Shown here: one piece after another, positions 1-4,913 of the stretch
How the letters are laid out: every line of letters begins with the position of its first letter
Position numbering within the stretch: position 1 is the first letter of the stretch
NCBI GenBank assembly: GCA_016206365.1
Contig: JACQRR010000136.1
Location: forward strand, 1-6,847
Direction: 5' to 3'
Length of the DNA stretch: 6,847 nt
Source of the DNA: Candidatus Roizmanbacteria bacterium
GTDB lineage: Bacteria > Patescibacteriota > Microgenomatia > UBA1406 > GWC2-37-13
The notes under the pieces: generated by a model
The model's database searches: none
Seen by the model: the letters and a program-made list of their open reading frames with translations, nothing else
Told to the model about the DNA's origin: nothing
Made by a program: the position numbers and the translations under genes

Positions 1-95
1 ATCAACCTCCCCACCTCAATTCCACCTAAGATAGGCGGATTGGATGAGGACAAAAATGTGTTGATAAAGCTTTTTATCCATAGATTTAGCTTCAA
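1..95 (-). CDS. Possible N-terminal fragment of an unidentified gene leaving the left edge
   Basis: On the minus strand a stop-free frame runs from a TTG at 93-95 to the window edge. It would encode 31 residues beginning MKLNLWIKSFINTFLSSS and continuing NPPILGGIEVGRL. An in-frame TGA (plus-strand 111-113) closes the frame upstream; another TTG at 102-104 could also be the start. The Gly-Gly-Ile-Glu turn and the higher G+C of these codons look more like protein than random AT-rich sequence. The start of PilM-like (actin-fold) proteins can look similar, but too little is visible to name it. If real, it is divergent from aspS. A short open frame can arise by chance, so confidence is low. Confidence 0.25.
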   Translation of the reverse strand, partial: MKLNLWIKSFINTFLSSSNPPILGGIEVGRL

Positions 96-116
96 ATATA
101 GCAAACCAAATCAACC

Positions 117-145
117 TTGTCAAGAAGATAAAAAAATAATACAAT
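117..145 (+). promoter_or_regulatory. sigma70-like promoter of aspS
   Basis: A TTGTCA -35 box (117-122) and a TACAAT -10 box (140-145) are separated by exactly 17 nt, the optimal spacing. Transcription would begin near 152, inside the heptamer array, leaving a leader of about 20 nt before the GTG start at 175. Each box matches its consensus at five of six positions. This is inferred from sequence only. Confidence 0.6.
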
Positions 146-171
146 TGTTGATTGTTAATTGTTAATTGTTA
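144..171. repeat. Heptamer tandem array ATTGTTR x4 in the aspS leader
   Basis: Four consecutive 7-nt units read ATTGTTG, ATTGTTA, ATTGTTA, ATTGTTA. They fill the space between the -10 box and the aspS start, exactly where a Shine-Dalgarno sequence would be expected; none is present. A TTG start candidate in the aspS frame (166-168) lies inside the array. The same units in the same order recur at the right edge of the window (6832-6847), so the array is probably a dispersed element and not local slippage alone. Confidence 0.7.
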
Positions 172-174
172 TTA

Positions 175-1980
175 GTGAAAAAGTTATTTGTCGAAGATAC
201 AATCAACAAAATCGGCCAGGAAGTAGAACTCTATGGTTGGGTGCACAATATTAGAACCCATAAAAATATAATATTTATCGATTTTCGCGACCGAAGCGGG
301 ATTGTTCAGGTTGTTGCTAACAATAAATTTAAAATTCTCTCCCCCGAAGACGTTATCATGATCAAAGGAACCGTAAATAAAAGACCAGCCAACATGGTTA
401 ATGCTAAATTAAAAACTGGAGAAATTGAAATTCAGGCAAAAGAATTTAAAATTCTTGCAAAAGCAGAAACTCTGCCTTTAGACTTGAGTAAAGAAAATTT
501 AAATTTAAACTTGCCTACATTACTTGATTATCGTTCATTGACACTTAGACATCCAAAAATTAGTGCAATTTTTAAGGTCCAAGAAACCGTCATTGACGCT
601 TTTAGACGAGGAATGAAAGAAAAACAATTTATCGAATTTCAATCACCAGTCATTATACCCCAAACCGCAGAAGGCGGCTCAGATGTATTTGAGGTGAATT
701 ATTTTGAAAAAAAAGCTTTTCTGTCTCAAAGTCCTCAATTCTATAAACAGATTATGGTCGGTGTTTTTGAGCGAGTTTTTACTGTGAACAAAACACTTCG
801 TGCCGAACCTTCTGTTACGACAAGACATTTAACCGAGGTTACCACATTAGACGCTGAATTTGGTTTCATTGATTCATGGACAGAGCTTATGGATATGGCT
901 GAATATATTATTAAATTTATCTTTAACGAAGTTAAAAAAAATCATCAAGAAGAACTAAATCTTTATAATACAACAATGCCTAAAATACAGGATGCAATTC
1001 CACGTATAAAGCTTCGTGAAGCCCAAAGAATTATTTATAAACGGACAAAAAGAGATAACAGAAATGAGCCTGACTTGCAACCCGAAGATGAAAAAGAAAT
1101 ATGTAAATGGGCAGCAGAAGAAAAAGGTTCAGAATTAATTTTCGTCACTCACTATCCCGCAAGCAAGAGACCATTTTATACATTTGAGGACCCGGAGGAT
1201 CCAGGCTACACACAAAGCTTTGATCTCTTAGGAAGGGGCACAGAGTGGCTCACAGGAGGAAGAAGAATCATTAATCTTCAAACTTTGTTAAAAAAGGCTA
1301 AAGAAAGAGATATCGACATAAAAAAAAGCGAGCTCTACCTCCAAGCGTTTAGGTACGGTTTGCCACCAGAAGGAGGTTATTCATTTGGATCAGAAAGAAT
1401 TGTTATGGGAATACTGCGACTCTCAAATATCCGCGAGGCATCTTTGTTTCCAAGAGATATGGAGAGGATAGACGTCCGTCTATCAACCGTCGCATCTCAA
1501 ACAAAGGTTACACAAAATTCTTACGTTTTCCAAAAAATCAAAAAAAAATTGGACGATGCAAATATTGCCTATGAAGTAATGAAGCACAAACCTGTTTATA
1601 CATCTGAAGATGCCGCAAAAGTTCGAGGAACAGAACTTAAGCAAGGAGCAAAAGCTCTGATTATGTTTGCCGATAAAAAACCTGTTATGTTGGTCCTACC
1701 TGCTGACCGAAAAGTAGATATGAAAAAATTTAAGTCGGAATATAAAATCGGAGATCTACGCATGGCTACAGTGGAAGAAGTTAGAAAAGTTACAGGTGTA
1801 GAAATAGGAGCAGTCCCACCTTTTGGAAATATTTTTGAGACACCTTTATATGTAGACTCAAAACTTGGAGAAAATGAAAGAATATCTTTTAACGCCGGAG
1901 AACATACTAGATCGATAGTAATGGAGTATAAAGATTTTGAAAAGGTTGCAAAACCAATTATCGGAGATTTTTCCATTTAA
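175..1980 (+). CDS. aspS: Archaeal-type aspartyl-tRNA synthetase fused to a YbaK/ProX-type editing domain
   Basis: A cytoplasmic class II aminoacyl-tRNA synthetase that charges tRNA with aspartate. From the GTG at 175 (601 aa) it has an N-terminal OB-fold anticodon-binding domain (about 1-100, with GWVHNIR), then the catalytic core (about 120-435). Motif 2 is LRAEPSVTTRHLTE (208-221), motif 3 is GLPPEGG...GSERIVM (395-411), and the core closes with FPRD (425-428). The layout is archaeal/eukaryotic AspRS, usually about 430 aa. The extra 150 or so residues (about 450-600) form a YbaK/aaRS-associated domain, with HKPVYTSEDAA, QGAKAL (the conserved Lys near 493), a GAVPP loop (about 545-549) and a YVDSKLG segment. 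Such domains normally deacylate mischarged tRNA. His24 in GWVH is the residue reported for non-discriminating AspRS, which also makes Asp-tRNA(Asn) for GatCAB; that role is inferred. GTG is preferred to the TTG at 166, which lies inside the repeat array. No Shine-Dalgarno sequence is visible. Confidence 0.93.
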   Translation: MKKLFVEDTINKIGQEVELYGWVHNIRTHKNIIFIDFRDRSGIVQVVANNKFKILSPEDVIMIKGTVNKRPANMVNAKLKTGEIEIQAKEFKILAKAETLPLDLSKENLNLNLPTLLDYRSLTLRHPKISAIFKVQETVIDAFRRGMKEKQFIEFQSPVIIPQTAEGGSDVFEVNYFEKKAFLSQSPQFYKQIMVGVFERVFTVNKTLRAEPSVTTRHLTEVTTLDAEFGFIDSWTELMDMAEYIIKFIFNEVKKNHQEELNLYNTTMPKIQDAIPRIKLREAQRIIYKRTKRDNRNEPDLQPEDEKEICKWAAEEKGSELIFVTHYPASKRPFYTFEDPEDPGYTQSFDLLGRGTEWLTGGRRIINLQTLLKKAKERDIDIKKSELYLQAFRYGLPPEGGYSFGSERIVMGILRLSNIREASLFPRDMERIDVRLSTVASQTKVTQNSYVFQKIKKKLDDANIAYEVMKHKPVYTSEDAAKVRGTELKQGAKALIMFADKKPVMLVLPADRKVDMKKFKSEYKIGDLRMATVEEVRKVTGVEIGAVPPFGNIFETPLYVDSKLGENERISFNAGEHTRSIVMEYKDFEKVAKPIIGDFSI

Positions 1981-1985
1981 TTCTT

Positions 1986-2033
1986 ACGTCATTCTGGCAA
2001 CCCCGAGTTTTTCTCGGGGGCGTCCAGAATCGT
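1986..2033. repeat. REP-like composite palindrome A
   Basis: An outer arm ATTCTGG (1991-1997) pairs with CCAGAAT (2024-2030), and the flanking ACG and CGT extend the pairing past a small bulge. Inside it, a separate stem pairs CCCCGAG (2001-2007) with CTCGGGG (2013-2019) around a T-rich loop. It starts 6 nt after the aspS stop. It might act as a terminator or mRNA 3'-end stabiliser, but no run of T follows the outer stem, so it is called a repeat. Confidence 0.75.
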
Positions 2034-2062
2034 AGTTTTAAAGAATATCTAATATAACAACG

Positions 2063-2100
2063 ATTCCGGACAAGGAACGTCTGACGTTCCAAGCCGGAAT
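2063..2100. repeat. REP-like composite palindrome B
   Basis: The outer arm ATTCCGG (2063-2069) pairs with CCGGAAT (2094-2100). The inner stem GGAACGT (2074-2080) pairs perfectly with ACGTTCC (2084-2090) around a CTG loop. The outer arm is a one-base variant of those in elements A and C, while the inner stem is unrelated to theirs. The inner core ACGTCTGACGT (2077-2087) recurs as its reverse complement at 4834-4844 in the element at the end of hydS. Confidence 0.75.
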
Positions 2101-2129
2101 GACAGAATGAGTAATTATGACTAACAACG

Positions 2130-2169
2130 ATTCTGGACGCGTCCCGATTAAATCGGGACTTGCCAGAAT
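2130..2169. repeat. REP-like composite palindrome C
   Basis: The outer arm ATTCTGG (2130-2136) pairs with CCAGAAT (2163-2169). The inner stem GTCCCGATT (2141-2149) pairs with AATCGGGAC (2151-2159) with almost no loop. The outer arms are identical to those of element A. It lies directly upstream of the carboxypeptidase gene and ends 5 nt before its weak Shine-Dalgarno sequence, so the folded transcript could affect translation of that gene. Confidence 0.75.
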
Positions 2170-2174
2170 AACAT

Positions 2175-2178
2175 AGGA
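2175..2178 (+). promoter_or_regulatory. Weak Shine-Dalgarno for the carboxypeptidase gene
   Basis: AGGA lies 6 nt before the ATG at 2185. It is the clearest ribosome-binding match in the window; the aspS and hydrogenase starts have none. It supports the ATG at 2185 as the start. Confidence 0.45.
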
Positions 2179-2184
2179 ATAATT

Positions 2185-3090
2185 ATGAAATTTAGATTTT
2201 ATTTTTTATTTCTTTTTTATACCTTGTTATTTCTTTTTTACCCTGGTGATTCGGAGTATTTTAAATTATTCGCTTATAATCGGGCTCTTTTTGCAGAACA
2301 TGACCAAACACCAAACCTAAAATATGATCCGGTTCCCTATCTCAAATTCCCCTCTTATCCGCAAATCAGCGCAGAGGGAGCATACATAGTAGATCTTCCA
2401 TCGTTTACTCCTATTTTTGAAAAAAATACCCATCAACGATTCATCCCGGCCTCAACGACAAAAATAATTACTGCTTTAGTAGCTGCAGATATATACAAAC
2501 CAGACGATATCTTGATTGTGAAAAGAACAATCGAAGAAGGTCAAATTATGGAGCTAGTGATCGGAGAAAGAATCACCGCTGAAAATCTTCTTTACGGCAT
2601 ACTTGTTCATTCCGGAAACGACGCCGCCTATGCTCTAGCGGATAACTATGGATTTGAAAAATTTTTAGACTTGATGAAATTGAAAGCCGATCAGCTCTCT
2701 ATGACCAATTCTCATTTTGTCGATCCTGCCGGTTTGGATGAATTCAATCAATATACATCACCATTTGATCTTGCAATAGCCGCTAGAACTCTTCTTGAAA
2801 ATAGCGAACTAAAAAAAATGGTTGCGACAAAACAAATCACTATAGCTGATGTTGATTTTAAATATTTCCATAAGCTGTCAAACGTAAATAAACTTTTAGG
2901 CGAAGTGCAGGGAATCGGCGGTTTAAAAACAGGATTTACCGAAAATGCGAAGGAAAATCTCGTTAGTTTTTATAAATCAAATGGCCATCAGTTTATCATC
3001 GTCATCTTAAGAAGCGAGGATCGTTTTGAAGACACAAGACAAGTTATATCCTGGATAAACTCTAACGTAGATTATTTCAACACACGCTGA
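2185..3090 (+). CDS. Secreted D-alanyl-D-alanine carboxypeptidase (PBP5-type, peptidase S11)
   Basis: A serine DD-carboxypeptidase that trims the terminal D-Ala from peptidoglycan pentapeptides outside the membrane. All three penicillin-binding motifs are present: SxxK as S90-T-T-K93 (in PASTTKI), SxN as S143-G-N145 (in HSGNDAA), and KTG as K248-T-G250 (in GGLKTGFT). The order and spacing are typical of S11. The first 20 residues are very hydrophobic and rich in Phe and Leu, giving a signal peptide or uncleaved N-terminal anchor. At 301 aa it has only the catalytic domain; the C-terminal domain and amphipathic anchor of E. coli PBP5 are absent, so any membrane attachment would be N-terminal. 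It ends in TGA. It follows aspS after a repeat-filled gap and converges with the next gene. The family call is firm. Which paralogue it is (DacA, DacF and others) cannot be told. Confidence 0.93.
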   Translation: MKFRFYFLFLFYTLLFLFYPGDSEYFKLFAYNRALFAEHDQTPNLKYDPVPYLKFPSYPQISAEGAYIVDLPSFTPIFEKNTHQRFIPASTTKIITALVAADIYKPDDILIVKRTIEEGQIMELVIGERITAENLLYGILVHSGNDAAYALADNYGFEKFLDLMKLKADQLSMTNSHFVDPAGLDEFNQYTSPFDLAIAARTLLENSELKKMVATKQITIADVDFKYFHKLSNVNKLLGEVQGIGGLKTGFTENAKENLVSFYKSNGHQFIIVILRSEDRFEDTRQVISWINSNVDYFNTR

Positions 3091-3113
3091 GGGTATAGAA
3101 ATATTATTCTTAG

Positions 3114-3203
3114 GAAAGCGAAGATGCCTGTTTCGAACTTTTCAAAGAGCCGATGAGTTTGGAGGGAAGTTCTTCAAAGCGAGAAACACGGTATCGAGCT
3201 TTC
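3114..3203. repeat. Imperfect inverted repeat between convergent genes
   Basis: Three nested complementary segments lie in register across this 117-nt intergenic region: GAAAGC (3114-3119) with GCTTTC (3198-3203), TGTTTCG (3129-3135) with CGAGAAACA (3180-3188, two-base bulge), and GAACTT (3135-3140) with AAGTTC (3167-3172). It sits between the ends of the carboxypeptidase gene and the membrane protein gene, where a two-way terminator would fit. There is no run of T on either side, so it may instead be a decayed repeat element. Confidence 0.45.
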
Positions 3204-3207
3204 TTCA

Positions 3208-4251
3208 TTATTCACTAAAGTAATCATCCCTAATCGCTGGTACATATCCAACAAAATCATTCTCTCCCAAAAAAACATACACGGGTTGAAGATATTCCTG
3301 ATAGATATCAGGGTCAAGATAACCCAAAAACATTTTCTTGATGACAATATTTTGCTTGTCTTGAGTATTTTGGATTACCCATCCCTTCCCTGTTTTCAAT
3401 GTCTCCCAGGCGGCGTCGCCCGTCTTTATCGGATAGATTCCAACCTGGGTATTTGATTTTTCGTAAAATTTTATCTGAGCTTTAATAATCTTAAAGTCGG
3501 ACTCATAAAATACCATCATCACATAGTTTTGGCTATTGAAATACTTTGCTGAAACAATTGGATATTGATCTTGGTCTGGCCGGTAAAAGTCTACCTCTAC
3601 CATGTTTGCATTCTCATTTGTTTCAAGCAGTCTCATCTGTTTTGCTTCTGGATCGTAAGAAATAAAAATAGTGTTGGTTTTTCCCTGGGCTAATTCTTCC
3701 GGATATCTTACGACTTTCAATAAGTTGATCGCCTTATCTTCGCTTTCTCTTTTCCGCGGCAAGACTGTGTCTTGAAAGATTTGTGGATCATTTTCAAAGT
3801 TATATTCGTATGTGAAATTGAAGTTTGTAATGTCAATCCGTAAGCTCTGCTTATCATCCTTAAAGACTGCTTCTTTACCTTCAAGGGCGTGTTTGACAGA
3901 CTGCGTATCAAATCCTAATGTTTTTGCGATAAGATATATTTTTTCCCGATAACCAAATCGTGTTGGAGCCGATGGGAGAAAGAAAACTTTTGCGGAATCA
4001 GTAGCGGTTATCGGCTTACCCTCAATCGTATCAATCGTGAAATTAAGATTTGAGCTAGGTGGAACATCTTTGATAAGTGGTTTTTTAATTTTACCGAAAG
4101 TTGGATTCACATATGTAGTTATTTGTTTTGGAGGCGTTATGGTCAGTATTAAGACTTTCACCAAATAATAGAAAATCAACAGAACAATAAAAAATAATAA
4201 GGCCAACGGCGCAAATTTACGGCTATAGCTGGAAAGTTCTGTAAGAGTCAT
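3208..4251 (-). CDS. Single-pass membrane-anchored protein of unknown function
   Basis: I do not recognise this family. From the ATG at 4251 it is 347 aa. It has a short basic N-terminus, one strong transmembrane helix at about 14-40 (rich in Leu, Phe, Ile and Tyr), and a soluble region of about 300 residues presumably outside the membrane. That region is polar and beta-rich in appearance, has no cysteine, and shows no catalytic motif I can name. The C-terminus, around residues 307-340, reads GYLDPDIYQEYLQPVYVF followed by GYVPAI. It loosely resembles the ends of YycH/YycI-like extracytoplasmic regulatory domains, which is only a hint. The frame extends 12 codons upstream to a GTG at 4287. 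The ATG is preferred because it lies just before the helix and 7 nt downstream of a TATTAT box. It is divergent from hydS and convergent with the carboxypeptidase gene. Confidence 0.8.
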   Translation of the reverse strand: MTLTELSSYSRKFAPLALLFFIVLLIFYYLVKVLILTITPPKQITTYVNPTFGKIKKPLIKDVPPSSNLNFTIDTIEGKPITATDSAKVFFLPSAPTRFGYREKIYLIAKTLGFDTQSVKHALEGKEAVFKDDKQSLRIDITNFNFTYEYNFENDPQIFQDTVLPRKRESEDKAINLLKVVRYPEELAQGKTNTIFISYDPEAKQMRLLETNENANMVEVDFYRPDQDQYPIVSAKYFNSQNYVMMVFYESDFKIIKAQIKFYEKSNTQVGIYPIKTGDAAWETLKTGKGWVIQNTQDKQNIVIKKMFLGYLDPDIYQEYLQPVYVFLGENDFVGYVPAIRDDYFSE

Positions 4252-4257
4252 AATTAA

Positions 4258-4263
4258 ATAATA
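4258..4263 (-). promoter_or_regulatory. Putative -10 box of the membrane protein gene
   Basis: TATTAT on the minus strand matches the TATAAT consensus at five positions. Its distance to the ATG (4251) places the expected transcription start on or next to the start codon, which implies a leaderless mRNA. The hexamer 17 nt upstream (TGAAAC) is a poor -35, so this call rests mainly on the -10 box. Confidence 0.35.
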
Positions 4264-4278
4264 ACAAAAATTGTTCAA

Positions 4279-4307
4279 TTGTTTCACTGCTCGACTGCTG
4301 ATAAAAT
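4279..4307 (+). promoter_or_regulatory. sigma70-like promoter of the hydrogenase operon, predicted leaderless
   Basis: TTGTTT (4279-4284) and TAAAAT (4302-4307) are separated by 17 nt. The predicted start of transcription is at about 4314, one base before the ATG at 4315. This fits the lack of any Shine-Dalgarno sequence and would make the hydS mRNA leaderless. It also argues against the in-frame TTG at 4279 as the start, because that codon overlaps the -35 box. Confidence 0.55.
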
Positions 4308-4314
4308 AAAATCT

Positions 4315-4860
4315 ATGAATAATAAGTTGAGGATCGGTTGGTTTAGTTTTACTTGCTGTGAGGATTCTACAATAATATTCACAGAACTCTTAAATACACA
4401 TTGGAAAAATTGGAAAAATAGTATCGAATTTGCGCACGCTAAAGTCTTAAAAAAAAGCCCTGAAATCATCCCCGAAATGGACGTCGCTTTTGTTGAGGGC
4501 GCAATAACTGGGGATAAACAGGAAGAAAAACTTAATAATATTCGCCAAAAAGCAAAAATATTGGTAGCGATCGGTTCCTGCGCGGTAGTCGGGTCGCCCT
4601 CTAATCAAAGAAATTTTTTTAATCGGTCTCAACTTGAAGAAATCAAACCAATCTTGGAAAGATTCAAATATAAAGAAAAAGTTCTCAAGCTTTCAGAAAT
4701 TGTAAAAGTCGACGATGTTGTTCCAGGCTGCCCGATGAATGAACAAGTATTTTTGCAAATTATGGATAAATATTTAAACACAAACCCTTTGTCATTTCGA
4801 GAGAACGAAGCGACCGAGAAATCTAGCGAAGAGACGTCAGACGTCCCGAAGCGTAAATAA
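4315..4860 (+). CDS. [NiFe] hydrogenase small subunit, single-cluster type
   Basis: The electron-transfer subunit, which should hold the Fe-S cluster nearest the Ni-Fe site of the large subunit. From the ATG at 4315 it is 181 aa. Motifs run in the family order: GWFSFTCCEDST (Cys14, Cys15, Asp17), VEGAI (60-64), AIGSCAVVG (Cys89) and VVPGCPMNEQ (Cys139). Only four cysteines are present, so only one [4Fe-4S] cluster fits. The C-terminal domain with medial and distal clusters of uptake hydrogenases is missing, as in short group 3/4 subunits and complex I NuoB. The usual CxGC is replaced by CCED. There is no Tat signal and no membrane helix, so it is cytoplasmic. Residues 159-181 are polar, lie in a palindromic repeat element, and are probably not part of the core fold. 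It is the first gene of an operon with hydL. The frame can be extended to a TTG at 4279, but the conserved sequence begins at residue 5. Confidence 0.88.
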   Translation: MNNKLRIGWFSFTCCEDSTIIFTELLNTHWKNWKNSIEFAHAKVLKKSPEIIPEMDVAFVEGAITGDKQEEKLNNIRQKAKILVAIGSCAVVGSPSNQRNFFNRSQLEEIKPILERFKYKEKVLKLSEIVKVDDVVPGCPMNEQVFLQIMDKYLNTNPLSFRENEATEKSSEETSDVPKRK

Positions 4861-4901
4861 TGCGGCCTTCGGCCTAGATCCTTCACTTCGTTCAGGATGA
4901 C
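4791..4901. repeat. Palindromic dispersed-type element covering the hydS 3' end and the hydS-hydL gap
   Basis: It begins GTCATTTCGAG and ends TTCAGGATGAC, so the termini GTCAT (4791-4795) and ATGAC (4897-4901) are complementary. These end sequences resemble small dispersed repeats common in bacterial genomes. Inside are ATTTCG and CGAGAAAT arms (partial match), the core ACGTCAGACGT (4834-4844, the reverse complement of the core in element B), a GGCC-TTC-GGCC hairpin (4864-4874) three bases after the hydS stop, and ATCCT/AGGAT arms (4878-4882, 4894-4898). The first 70 nt are translated as the end of hydS. Confidence 0.65.
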
Positions 4902-4913
4902 AGTGTAAAACTT

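Noticed and set aside
1596..1976. 126-codon open frame on the minus strand opposite the end of aspS
   Set aside because: It lies wholly within the conserved YbaK-domain coding sequence, has no recognisable motif, and its composition is that of a reverse-frame shadow.
2001..2019. Intrinsic terminator of aspS (CCCCGAG stem)
   Set aside because: The stem is good, but the T-run is in the loop and not after the stem. It is listed as part of a repeat instead.
1986..2169. CRISPR array from the regularly spaced elements after aspS
   Set aside because: The repeated parts are only 7-nt palindromic arms, the spacing is irregular, and the inner parts are themselves palindromes and not spacers. No cas gene is present.
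3736..3747. 12-nt match ATCTTCGCTTTC in the membrane protein gene, with GAAAGCGAAGAT at 3114-3125, as a possible in-gene repeat copy (RKRESED segment)
   Set aside because: The match is short, purine-rich and without a palindrome around it, so chance is an adequate explanation.
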